Origin: a virus
IMG/VR virus record: IMGVR_UViG_3300037010_003016
Coordinates: 29,729 to 93,728 of that record
Reading direction: 5' to 3' (one strand)
Length of the DNA: 64,000 bases
Shown: positions 53,620 through 61,464 of the stretch, piece after piece
Position numbering within the stretch: position 1 is the first letter of the stretch
Layout: each line of letters begins with the position of its first letter
Made by a program: the position numbers and the translations under genes
Notes under the pieces: generated by a model
The model's input: the letters and a program-made list of their open reading frames with translations, nothing else
Told to the model about the DNA's origin: nothing
Database searches by the model: none

Positions 53620-53957
53620 AAAAACAGAAAAACGAATCTCTTACCATAAAGATAATACCAGTTAAAAATAAACCGACAAATTTTAATGAGTATATCTTTA
53701 AACACGAGGCTATAAATGAAATTTTTGTTGAAGAGCTTCTTTTCGATTACGGAAGAATGTTTGTTAATTACTCTGCTTCTGATGGAATTTTTCTAGCAGA
53801 AAAAGAAAAGGTAAGCGGTACAGATTCTTACGGATTTTCGTATAAAGTTAAACAAGGCGAGTTTAAAATTCGTTTCTTATCTCAAGAACAGGCTATTTTT
53901 AATGATATATTGACTTTAGTTTTTAATAAGTTAAATGTCCAGTTTTTAGCAGGGTGA
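53616..53957 (+). CDS. Hypothetical protein
   Basis: 113 aa, mixed alpha/beta; TTG start overlapping the membrane protein stop, with GGGG upstream. No family recognised. Confidence 0.5.
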   Translation: MKKQKNESLTIKIIPVKNKPTNFNEYIFKHEAINEIFVEELLFDYGRMFVNYSASDGIFLAEKEKVSGTDSYGFSYKVKQGEFKIRFLSQEQAIFNDILTLVFNKLNVQFLAG

Positions 53958-54006
53958 ATTCTAAAAATATTTCTATGGGTTTTGAAAACTTTTCAATTAA
54001 GATACT

Positions 54007-54029
54007 TTTAAGCTTTATTTAGTTATAAT
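54007..54029 (+). promoter_or_regulatory. Middle/early-type promoter (TTTAAG, TATAAT)
   Basis: TTTAAG at 54007, TATAAT at 54024. Confidence 0.7.
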
Positions 54030-54061
54030 TACAACATATAAAAAGTTTAAAGGATTTTTAA

Positions 54062-54256
54062 ATGTACAGCTTCAGATTTTTACTAAATAACGTTGATGGT
54101 GTAAAAGGTGTTCTTTCAACTAGTGTAAACGCTTGTTGTGAAGAAGAAGCTTATGATATTATTTTCGATGAATACGGAGAAGATGTTGAAGTTCTTGAAT
54201 GTACTTGCACTGGTCCAGCGTTCGATGAAGATGCTATGAGATATGGTGATTTTTGA
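54062..54256 (+). CDS. Small acidic protein, tandem copy 1
   Basis: 64 aa. SFRFLLNNVDGVKGVLST...EEEAYDIIFDEYGEDVEVLE. Clear paralogue of the next gene. Function unknown. Confidence 0.55.
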   Translation: MYSFRFLLNNVDGVKGVLSTSVNACCEEEAYDIIFDEYGEDVEVLECTCTGPAFDEDAMRYGDF

Positions 54257-54468
54257 TGTTAAGCTTTAGGTTTCTATTAGCTAATGTTAACGGTGAAACG
54301 GGTGTTCTTCCTGTTGTAGTAGACGCTGAATATGAAGATGAAGCTTATGATATAGTTTACTTTATCTATGGAGATAATGTCGAAATTGTAGACTGTAGTG
54401 TTGTCAGTCTTATAGATGATAAAGAGGACGACGATGATGAAGATAAAATGGAGTATGAAGTAATTTAA
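54253..54468 (+). CDS. Small acidic protein, tandem copy 2
   Basis: 71 aa. SFRFLLANVNGETGVLPV...EDEAYDIVYFIYGDNVEIVD plus an acidic tail (DDKEDDDDEDKMEYE). ATGA overlap with copy 1. Confidence 0.55.
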   Translation: MMLSFRFLLANVNGETGVLPVVVDAEYEDEAYDIVYFIYGDNVEIVDCSVVSLIDDKEDDDDEDKMEYEVI

Positions 54469-54472
54469 TATA

Positions 54473-54541
54473 ATGGAGCTCATTTTCTTTTCTGTATTAT
54501 ATGTTCTTTGGTTGTATCTGTTAGCAGTTATGAAAGGTTAA
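54473..54541 (+). CDS. Possible 22-aa membrane micro-protein
   Basis: MELIFFSVLYVLWLYLLAVM then KG. A single hydrophobic helix starting 4 bp after the preceding stop; no clear ribosome site, so translation would depend on coupling. Confidence 0.3.
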   Translation: MELIFFSVLYVLWLYLLAVMKG

Positions 54542-54573
54542 ATATTGATATTATAGCCAATTAAGGATTAAAA

Positions 54574-54921
54574 ATGAGATTAAAAAACTTTGAAGTATAC
54601 AAAGTAAAGAAAGAATTCTTGAATGAAAATACTGGAGAAGAATTAGATTTTGATATAGATGTTGTTCCAATTGGAAGAGACTTTAGAGACGGCTCTCTTA
54701 AATTTATACGGTTAGATACTTTTACGGAGCAATACTTCGATGAAAGTAGTGAGGACTTCGAAGACAATTTCTATTGCTCATCTACAAAAGTAGATCTTCT
54801 TAATATGTACAGGAGCTACCTGGAGAGACAGTTAATCACTTTTTGTGAAACTGAGCCAAATATGATGAAAAGAGAAATTGAAACATTATATACTATTATT
54901 AAAATTTTACGAAAAACATAA
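54574..54921 (+). CDS. Hypothetical protein
   Basis: 115 aa, acidic. AAGGATTAAAA precedes the ATG. No family recognised. Confidence 0.5.
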   Translation: MRLKNFEVYKVKKEFLNENTGEELDFDIDVVPIGRDFRDGSLKFIRLDTFTEQYFDESSEDFEDNFYCSSTKVDLLNMYRSYLERQLITFCETEPNMMKREIETLYTIIKILRKT

Positions 54922-54988
54922 TATAGAATATAATGACTAGTGATTTAAATGGAATTGATATATAACAAAACACTTAAGAGAGGTTTAA

Positions 54989-55258
54989 ATGTACGCAATA
55001 ATTTTTCAAATAAGTGATTCTTTACCTGAAGAGTATAGTAAAACCGCTTATGCTGATATAAGAAAATTTATGGAGTCTAACGGCTTTACTTGGCAACAAG
55101 GTAGTGTTTATTTTGGTGGACCGGCAATTAATGCTGTAACTTGCGTTACGACAGTCCAAAGATTAGCGGCAACATTTCCTTGGTTTAGAACCTATGTTAA
55201 GGATATTAGAATGCTCAGGATTGAAGAAGTAAATGATTTGTTACCGGCTATAATATAA
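54989..55258 (+). CDS. VapD-like endoribonuclease family protein
   Basis: 89 aa, usual VapD length. MYAIIFQISD, then Y-x-K-x-A-Y-A-D-I-R-K-F-M-E-S-N-G-F-T-W, QGSVYFGG and a WFRTYVKDIRMLRIEEVNDL C-terminus follow the VapD pattern. VapD has a Cas2-like ferredoxin fold, and Haemophilus/Helicobacter members are ribonucleases. In a phage it may target host RNA or be the toxin of a small module; no VapX partner is recognised. AGAGG site. Confidence 0.7.
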   Translation: MYAIIFQISDSLPEEYSKTAYADIRKFMESNGFTWQQGSVYFGGPAINAVTCVTTVQRLAATFPWFRTYVKDIRMLRIEEVNDLLPAII

Positions 55259-55277
55259 AATCAAAGGTATTAAGATC

Positions 55278-55652
55278 GTGATAGTAACAAAAGACTTATT
55301 AACTTGGGATAACCTTGTTTTAAGAGAAATTACTTTCGAAAAAAGTTTGGTTGAATTACTTTTAACAATCTGTGGTGGTAATATTGGCGCTCTTTTAAAA
55401 GACTGTAAACTATATACAAGGAAAATCCCTTATGTTCTACACTTCCAAGAACTTGTTGTTACTATATTCAATTTTTCTAGTCAGAATGAAGAAACCAATC
55501 AGTTTGCTCGGACTAATTTCATTATCTCAGAAAATTTACTTACAATGATAAACGAATTCAGTATAGGCTTCTCTGAAAGAGATATAGAAAACGCTATTTA
55601 CAAGATTTTGAAAGACTTTTCAGAGAAACATCTTCAAAGACCGATATTTTAA
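55278..55652 (+). CDS. Hypothetical protein after vapD-like gene
   Basis: 124 aa, GTG start, 19 bp after the VapD-like gene. Leu/Ile-rich, helical. It could be a partner of the VapD-like protein by position only. No family recognised. Confidence 0.45.
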   Translation: MIVTKDLLTWDNLVLREITFEKSLVELLLTICGGNIGALLKDCKLYTRKIPYVLHFQELVVTIFNFSSQNEETNQFARTNFIISENLLTMINEFSIGFSERDIENAIYKILKDFSEKHLQRPIF

Positions 55653-55670
55653 ACCTAAATAAGGTATAAT
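55648..55670 (+). promoter_or_regulatory. Middle/early-type promoter (TTTAAAC, TATAAT)
   Basis: TTTAAAC at 55648 (overlapping the preceding stop), TATAAT at 55665. Confidence 0.65.
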
Positions 55671-55706
55671 AAAAATATTTTGAGCCCAAATATAAAAGGA
55701 TAACTA

Positions 55707-56801
55707 TTGTCTCAACAATTACATCATACACTTATAGATCCAGGACATAGAACTAATGTTGTAATAAGACCATTAGACGAGGCACTACTTGAGTTTGAAC
55801 TGGCTAGATTTGAAACTGCAGTAGCTTATTTTTATGATTACGAAAGGACTGGAAAACAAAGCTCGCTAGATTCTGCTTGGAAGATGATTAATGAATATTC
55901 TGGTCCGGACTTTGATGAATATTTCAGATTTAAGTTTTTGATATCAACAAGAATAAATGACCCATTCCTTCAAGCAGAGTACGATATACTAAGAGGATAT
56001 CAAATTAAATTGTCAAACGGTAATGAAGAAGTGATAAGACTTATATCTTCGCCTAAATATAATAGATTTGGTTTTGTTGATGCTCCGAATACAAAAGAAT
56101 ATGTAATAGTGTTGGAACAAGGTTTTGGTGATATCTTTATGGCATTTCAAAATGTTGAAATAATAAAAGATAAAAATATTACAATACTTCATCCAGCTCA
56201 ACACGCGCCTATAATTTCATTATTGAAATATTTGTTTCCACAATTTAAATATGAACAAGCTAAAAATGCGACTGAAATTAACAGGTATCTTCATAATAAC
56301 AAAGTTGAAAACTTTTCACTTATAATGGATTTGTTTAACTATTCCTTAGTTGTTAAAAGAGAGTTTCCTTTTTATCAACTAGATTTAAAATTTCCAAAAA
56401 ATAATAAGATAGGCTTTCAACTAAATACTACTGAAAGATCTGTAGAAGTACATAGAGACATAGATGTTGAAAATATTCTGTTCTTAAAGAGCAAATATGA
56501 ATTGACTTGCTTTAATGTTCCTAGAAAGGATTACGCAGGAGTTAATAATCCTACTATTACAAACTGGAAAGATACTTACGATCTTCTTAAAGATATGTCT
56601 GCTTTGATATGCGCTGATAGTGGAATATTACATCTTGGTGTTTTGATGGGACTAAAAACTATTTGTCTAGTAGATGCTAAGAAGTTTATTGATAGAAAAT
56701 GGAAAACAGGTTACTATAAAAATTATAGCAACTTCCATATACTTGACATAGGTTCAAAAACCTTTAAGAAAGATCTACAAAATATCTTAAAAGGAGATTG
56801 A
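55707..56801 (+). CDS. GT9-like glycosyltransferase
   Basis: 364 aa, TTG start with AAAAGGA upstream. The middle EYVIVLEQGFGDIFMAFQNV segment and the C-terminal ICADSGILHLGVLMGLKTIC segment resemble the G-D and D-S/T-G-x-x-H-L motifs of family 9 (heptosyltransferase-like) enzymes. Could modify phage DNA, host LPS or a phage protein; the target is unknown. Confidence 0.6.
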   Translation: MSQQLHHTLIDPGHRTNVVIRPLDEALLEFELARFETAVAYFYDYERTGKQSSLDSAWKMINEYSGPDFDEYFRFKFLISTRINDPFLQAEYDILRGYQIKLSNGNEEVIRLISSPKYNRFGFVDAPNTKEYVIVLEQGFGDIFMAFQNVEIIKDKNITILHPAQHAPIISLLKYLFPQFKYEQAKNATEINRYLHNNKVENFSLIMDLFNYSLVVKREFPFYQLDLKFPKNNKIGFQLNTTERSVEVHRDIDVENILFLKSKYELTCFNVPRKDYAGVNNPTITNWKDTYDLLKDMSALICADSGILHLGVLMGLKTICLVDAKKFIDRKWKTGYYKNYSNFHILDIGSKTFKKDLQNILKGD

Positions 56802-56808
56802 TTTTAAA

Positions 56809-56985
56809 ATGAAAGAAATGATTAAGGAAGAAGAAGGTAAAATATTTGTCGGATATGACGAATTTATGAATGATTTTGAAGAAGTTGAAGATTTCATTTA
56901 TAGAGGTAAAGATGGCTTGAAATACTCTCTTATTTGCAAGAGTGAAACAGATATTTTTGAGCTTGAATTAGTTGAGTGTTTGTAA
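56809..56985 (+). CDS. Small acidic protein, 58 aa
   Basis: MKEMIKEEEGKIFVGYDEFM ... ELELVECL. Begins 7 bp after the glycosyltransferase, with AAAAGGAG 12 nt upstream. Strongly acidic; no family recognised. Confidence 0.55.
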   Translation: MKEMIKEEEGKIFVGYDEFMNDFEEVEDFIYRGKDGLKYSLICKSETDIFELELVECL

Positions 56986-56993
56986 AATAAATA
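56985..56993 (+). promoter_or_regulatory. T4-type late promoter candidate
   Basis: AAATAAATA, 26 bp upstream of the ATG at 57020. Confidence 0.5.
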
Positions 56994-57019
56994 CTTAAAA
57001 ATATTTGAGTGAGAAATAT

Positions 57020-59545
57020 ATGAAAAAAATTAGTGAGTTTTTGTGTGAAGGTGCTTCAGGAAAAACTCGATACTCTACCGAATTGGGAGTTTTGTCTCAT
57101 TTTCTCGGAGGTATTGATATTAAATCTCCTGAAGATATTCTTGATGAAAATTTTTGGGGAGACACATCAAAATTTTCTGGTGGTTGGGATACTCTTAAAA
57201 AAAGATTAGATCTAATAACAAAAGATGGAAAACCTGAGATAGATGTTTCTCTTTTCAATGTTTTCAGAAGAAGAGGAGCAGAGCTTTCAAATGTAATGAA
57301 AGATGGAGACAATCCAACAGAATTTTCTTGGGCCGGTGGACAAAACAAATCAGCAGATTCGGATCCTTCTGATGTTTCATTTACTAGTGGTTCTGAATAT
57401 TCTGGTGTTTCTATAAAAGCCTCTGCTTCTTCAACATTAACTAATCTTACAGCAAAAGAAGTAGATAAAAATATAGAAGACGGCGGTGCTTCTTCAGATG
57501 ATGAAAATTCCGAAGAAATAATAGACGCATTGGAAGACAATTTACCAAAAGAATTTTCAAAAGAAAATAGTGATATTTTTATTAAGACTGCTCCTTCAGA
57601 ATTCAAAATTTTATGGAATAGTATTGTTGCTGATTATCTCCAAGAAATAAAAGAAGATAATGTAATTTACGGTTTTTCTAGGGGTGATGGGGAAAAGAAA
57701 GATTCATTTAAACAAGAAAAAATAGAAGAAGGTCAAAAGAAAAGCAAAATTATAAAATACGGAATATTTAAAAGAGACAATCAATATTATGTCGTTGTTG
57801 GATTTAATATAGATGAAAATCCAACAAAGGAAGAAAATTTTTATTCCTATAATATAAAATCAAAATATTTTAGACCTTTTGGAAATTATTTTGTTCAAAA
57901 TGCTTCAAAATTTAAAAACGAAAGAGACGCCTTCTTTAATAAAATAAAAGACTCTCTAAAACCACAATTTGAAAAACTTCTCGAAACTAAAGAAAACGTC
58001 TTTAGATTCTTAAATATTTCTAAAAAATCATATTATTACCTCACAGACAAAAAGATTTTCCTTGTGAAAAAACAAGCAGATTTTGGTGAAAATATTTCTG
58101 TAAAAATTTGTTCAAATAAGGCAGAAGATAATACTGGTATACAATACAATGTAGTAATATATTCTGATGGAACTCCAAAAGCTTCTTTTACCTTTTATTT
58201 GAGATATGCCAATGGCGTTTTCGTTGCTTCTCCGACAATAAGAATTCAGAAACCAAAAGGTTTTACAAGCTTCTGTTGGGAAGTCTTATCTGGTTCAGAA
58301 CGCACAAAAATGAGTCAATGTAAAGAATCTACAATAAACGAAGGTGGAAATGTTTCAGTAAGGCTAGGCGACGAAATACACACAGCAGATAAGATAGATT
58401 TGAATAAATTATCTAGAGGTGAAATTACAGCTAAAATAGCAGAAATGCTTAACACTATCAATGACAACTATGAAAAGAAATTCGGCACTCCTATTTGGAA
58501 AAATAGAGAATACCTAAATTCACATATGGTTTTCAACGGCTCTTCAAATGCGTTCTTTGATAAATCGATCAGTGATGAAGAATTCAAAAAATATAAACCT
58601 CTAGTCGGCGACATAGACCTTTCTGTACCTGATGTTCACTCAGAACAACTATTCGATTTTCTTCAAGATTATAGAGGTAAGGAAATATCAAAAGGCGTTC
58701 AATATATCGGTATGAATAAAGAGTCTGCTGGTAATAACGCTCAATTCAATTGTCTTTTCCTTCTCAAAGACTTCAATGTAAAAGTACAAATAGATTTTGA
58801 GTTGGTTTCATACGACCACAAGACTGGAATGCAAACAGACTTTTCATCTTTCGCTCATAGTTCTGTTTGGTCTGATACTGTAATGGGATATGAAAATAAG
58901 ATTAAGGGTGTTTCACATAAGCTATTAATAATCAATATGGTAAGAGCGCTTTCTATCAGACCAGATATTGTTTTATTGACTGATGCGTCTCCTGAACCAG
59001 AAGATCCTTCTGAAGATGATAAAATGAAATTTTCTAGTTCATCTAAAGCGAAGGGAAGGCTTTCTATGCTAGCATTCTCTGTAGATAGAGGTATGAGAGT
59101 AAAATATAGACAAATCTTCTATAAAAACGGTGACCCTGTTATGCACGATGGAAAATATGTCTTTAAAGAGGAAAAAACTTCTAATTCAGTTTATTCTAAA
59201 AATTTGGAAGAAATTTATGAGCTTCTTTTTAAAGAAAAGCCTACATCAGCAGATTTAACTCTTTTTAGATCATTCTATGGTTGCTTAACTCTACTCAAGA
59301 GATATAATATCGACAAAAAAATTATTATGACTATGACAGAAATTATGATTAAAGAGAGTTTATGGGGATTAAATCCTAAATCTCAAGTCTTAGGTTTAAG
59401 CTCAAGAGAGGAAGATGAAGGTATTAAAATGGGTATTATAAATGCTATTATAAAATACTTCCCTTATGTTAAAAAAATAGCAGAAGACTCTCAAGCGCTA
59501 AGAGACGAATATTACTCTAAAGTGACTTTGGATAGAAGAATTTAA
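57020..59545 (+). CDS. Large two-domain protein: nuclease-like N-terminus, nucleotidyltransferase-like C-terminus
   Basis: 841 aa from ATG 57020 (GAGTGAG upstream); TTG 57005 is in frame. About residues 110-140 carry DPSDVSF...YSGVSIKASAS, resembling the D...xIK core of a PD-(D/E)XK nuclease. Residues about 505-545 carry VFNGSSNAFFDKS...VGDIDLSVP, resembling the GS...DxD motif of polymerase-beta-type nucleotidyltransferases. An acidic linker (SSDDENSEEIIDALED) lies between. Late promoter upstream. Both domain calls are by motif only. Confidence 0.5.
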   Translation: MKKISEFLCEGASGKTRYSTELGVLSHFLGGIDIKSPEDILDENFWGDTSKFSGGWDTLKKRLDLITKDGKPEIDVSLFNVFRRRGAELSNVMKDGDNPTEFSWAGGQNKSADSDPSDVSFTSGSEYSGVSIKASASSTLTNLTAKEVDKNIEDGGASSDDENSEEIIDALEDNLPKEFSKENSDIFIKTAPSEFKILWNSIVADYLQEIKEDNVIYGFSRGDGEKKDSFKQEKIEEGQKKSKIIKYGIFKRDNQYYVVVGFNIDENPTKEENFYSYNIKSKYFRPFGNYFVQNASKFKNERDAFFNKIKDSLKPQFEKLLETKENVFRFLNISKKSYYYLTDKKIFLVKKQADFGENISVKICSNKAEDNTGIQYNVVIYSDGTPKASFTFYLRYANGVFVASPTIRIQKPKGFTSFCWEVLSGSERTKMSQCKESTINEGGNVSVRLGDEIHTADKIDLNKLSRGEITAKIAEMLNTINDNYEKKFGTPIWKNREYLNSHMVFNGSSNAFFDKSISDEEFKKYKPLVGDIDLSVPDVHSEQLFDFLQDYRGKEISKGVQYIGMNKESAGNNAQFNCLFLLKDFNVKVQIDFELVSYDHKTGMQTDFSSFAHSSVWSDTVMGYENKIKGVSHKLLIINMVRALSIRPDIVLLTDASPEPEDPSEDDKMKFSSSSKAKGRLSMLAFSVDRGMRVKYRQIFYKNGDPVMHDGKYVFKEEKTSNSVYSKNLEEIYELLFKEKPTSADLTLFRSFYGCLTLLKRYNIDKKIIMTMTEIMIKESLWGLNPKSQVLGLSSREEDEGIKMGIINAIIKYFPYVKKIAEDSQALRDEYYSKVTLDRRI

Positions 59546-59635
59546 TTTCTTCTGTTCACCTTAATACCATCTAGCAAAATCTGGATTATATCTTACTGGA
59601 AAGAGAAAGGCGATTTTGTTATAAAGCGTTCTTTG

Positions 59636-59661
59636 AAATAAGGGAAAATTCTCCTTTATTT
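59636..59661 (+). terminator. Terminator-like hairpin upstream of RNA A
   Basis: AAATAAGGGA, AAATTC loop, TCCTTTATTT: 10 bp with one G-U; its 3' arm runs into the promoter of RNA A. Confidence 0.5.
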
Positions 59662-59682
59662 TAAACTTTTCTTAGCTATAAT
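59660..59682 (+). promoter_or_regulatory. Promoter of RNA A (TTTAAAC, TATAAT)
   Basis: TTTAAAC at 59660, TATAAT at 59677; predicted start near 59689. Confidence 0.7.
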
Positions 59683-59689
59683 TTTAACT

Positions 59690-60000
59690 ATAAAAGGTTC
59701 TTTTAAATCCAGAGCATTATAAAGTTTGATTACAACGAACAAATATTGAAAATTGGTAATGATTGTGTATGCCTGTAAGACTTCGATCTTCCCATACATA
59801 ATCCGCTTGCTTGCCGGCGTAGACAAGCCCGATTGGATTTCCTGAGGTCAATGGAAAACCTTTGCTGCGACGAGACTCGTAAGGTCAAAATACCTACACT
59901 GTTGTGTTTAAACTTTTGTGTTGTGAGGCGCACTAAAAACTCGAGAGTCTAAAAACTCTGACATCAAACTTGATTTTATCTCTGGATTTAAAGAATTTTT
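59690..60000 (+). ncRNA. RNA A: ~310-nt structured non-coding RNA
   Basis: The transcript ends pair with each other: 59698-59714 with 59980-59995 (16 bp with one bulged base), then TTTTT. Inside is a 9-bp helix 59722-59730/59963-59971, and a hairpin TGTATG/CATACA (59766/59793). Further helices are GGATTTCC/GGAAAACC (59835-59860), ACGA/TCGT (59869-59880) and AGAGT/ACTCT (59944-59959). A small minus-strand reading frame here is not credible. Family not recognised. Confidence 0.7.
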
Positions 60001-60020
60001 AAACTAATTTCAGTTATAAT
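59998..60020 (+). promoter_or_regulatory. Promoter of RNA B (TTTAAAC, TATAAT)
   Basis: TTTAAAC at 59998 (overlapping the U-run of RNA A), TATAAT at 60015. Confidence 0.7.
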
Positions 60021-60026
60021 AATTTA

Positions 60027-60655
60027 TGAAAGTTGAAAAGAGAATTTTATTCAATGAGTTCTCTTTTCAGCCTTCCCAGCTGACACCTGATTGTGGTAAA
60101 GGCGAACAATCTATGAGTTTTCGTTGCTCTAAATAATAACGGACGGTTAGCACTTCCGTTAATATAGTGTTGAGTTAGTTTGATTGGCTGATTGCTCTAA
60201 AAAGAAGCCTTTAAGTGCTGTCTGGGAAACAGTGCGAATGATTCAATGGTTTCTTGGCGCCATTGAATCAAGAAATGATACAATTGAATCATAGAAAAAG
60301 ACTACATCGTCAGCAAAACGATGAGATCGTAGGTTTATACCCTACCCAATTAGTGAATAATTAATTCGGAGCTTCCGATTGATTAGAGCTGTCTCAAAAT
60401 GTTCTTTTTCGATTTTATCAATCTTTTATAAAAGATTCAAAAAAGAATGAATCATAAAGAGAGAATACAACGCAAATATTGTCTGCCAATTGGATAGATC
60501 CAAACTTCTCTTTTGATTTCATCATTCTTCTTTGAGTCTTTGTGTTGAGGACTCGTGGTGACCCGTGTCAAATAATTAAAATTGTAATGAATTACAAAAG
60601 AAGAATACATCGAAATTGGGTTTTGAATAGTTTCTTCTTTGATTCAATCGTTCAA
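60027..60655 (+). ncRNA. RNA B: ~600-nt ornate non-coding RNA
   Basis: No reading frame of note. Starts with a 13-bp hairpin (60032-60044/60059-60071). Other helices: TGATTCAATGG/CCATTGAATCA (60238-60269), CATCGT/ACGATG (60305-60323), GTAGG/CCTAC (60329-60345), TCGG/CCGA, and a long bulged helix pairing about 60438-60465 with 60504-60535. Also TTGGAT/ATCCAA inside that helix, GAGTC/GACTC, TTGTAAT/ATTACAA and AAAGAAGAA/TTCTTCTTT. The 3' end is inferred from the last helix. Family not recognised. Confidence 0.65.
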
Positions 60656-60657
60656 TT

Positions 60658-60680
60658 TTTAAACCTTTTTTTATTAGAAT
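60658..60680 (+). promoter_or_regulatory. Middle/early-type promoter (TTTAAAC, TAGAAT)
   Basis: TTTAAAC at 60658, TAGAAT at 60675, for the 60773 gene. Confidence 0.55.
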
Positions 60681-60772
60681 AAAATTCTAGCAAGTCAGAA
60701 ATATAATGTTTTTGATTCTGATTTGTTAGAGTTTTTACTCTTTATCTTGAAATTAAACAAGAAAGGATTACA

Positions 60773-61048
60773 ATGGCTGATACAAGTCCTTGGGAAATAG
60801 GAAAGAAATATCTCATCAGAACAGTGACTATGATTGACACTGGTAGACTAGTGGATGTGACACCGCAAGAGTTGGTGTTGGAAGACGCCGCTTGGATTGC
60901 GGACACCAATAGATTTTCTGACGCTCTGGTGGGAAAAAGAGAATTTAAAGAAGTTGAGCCGTTCCCTGACGGGAAAGTAATCATCGGCAGAGGCTCAATA
61001 ATCGATGCCGTACAAATCAACATAGATTTGCCTAGAGAACAAAAGTAA
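60773..61048 (+). CDS. Conserved mobile-element protein (YLIRTVTM family), less AT-rich
   Basis: 91 aa. WEIGKKYLIRTVTMIDTGRL, ELVLEDAAWIADTNRF, and EVEPFPDGKVIIGRGSIIDA form a tightly conserved pattern I associate with small proteins near DUF6948 and glycine-repeat genes in phages and prophages. Codon use is richer in G and C than neighbours (GTG, GCG, GAC, CCG), suggesting recent acquisition. RBS AAAGGATT. Function unknown. Confidence 0.65.
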   Translation: MADTSPWEIGKKYLIRTVTMIDTGRLVDVTPQELVLEDAAWIADTNRFSDALVGKREFKEVEPFPDGKVIIGRGSIIDAVQINIDLPREQK

Positions 61049-61104
61049 CGACGTTCTTAAGGGTCGGTTTAGTAAAATCTTTGTCTCGACCAAAATATAA
61101 ATCT

Positions 61105-61227
61105 ATGTCTTGGTCTAAGTCTAAGTTTAGATATGAGTCAGTATCAAATTCTAGACATATTTCTCGGTCTAGATCAGAGTCTTGGTTGAGAGTTGATTCA
61201 AGTTCAGGAACAGGTTTCGTGGCTTGA
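61105..61227 (+). CDS. Ser/Arg/Trp-rich micro-ORF a
   Basis: 40 aa from ATG (TTG 61081 is in frame). MSWSKSKFRYESVSNSRHIS, then RSRSES. Hexanucleotide-periodic DNA (TCTNNN). No clear ribosome site; may be a relic. Confidence 0.35.
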   Translation: MSWSKSKFRYESVSNSRHISRSRSESWLRVDSSSGTGFVA

Positions 61228-61246
61228 ATAAAAAGAAGGCATAAAA

Positions 61247-61336
61247 ATGTGTATAGCAATCTTGAGAACAGGATACGAACAAAATACATCTTGGACAAAG
61301 TCGAGATCTCAATCTTTTTCTTGTACAAAAACCTGA
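61247..61336 (+). CDS. Ser/Arg/Trp-rich micro-ORF b
   Basis: 29 aa: MCIAILRTGYEQNTSWTKSR and a short Ser-rich end. AGAAGG 7 nt upstream. Its first residues match those of micro-ORF d (MCISVLIIGRE). Confidence 0.4.
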   Translation: MCIAILRTGYEQNTSWTKSRSQSFSCTKT

Positions 61337-61339
61337 TCA

Positions 61340-61450
61340 ATGAATAAGTCTTGGACTGGAAAATATTTTAGATCCTTTTATTGGTCTTGGTCTGGGTCGA
61401 AGTCTAGACCTATTTGTACTTGTTCTTGGACTTGGCGAAGGCTAAAATAG
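61340..61450 (+). CDS. Ser/Trp-rich micro-ORF c
   Basis: 36 aa, alternating W-S, R-S, T-W; starts 3 bp after ORF b stops. No ribosome site of its own. Confidence 0.35.
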   Translation: MNKSWTGKYFRSFYWSWSGSKSRPICTCSWTWRRLK

Positions 61451-61464
61451 AGGAAGGCGTAAAA

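Noticed and set aside
59730-59933. 67-aa minus-strand reading frame
   Set aside because: Lies inside RNA A; its sequence is explained by the helices, and no promoter or ribosome site is present.
61032-61340. 102-aa minus-strand frame rich in Asp and Leu
   Set aside because: Antisense of the Ser/Arg/Trp hexanucleotide repeats; plus-strand frames have ribosome sites and shared N-termini, this one does not.
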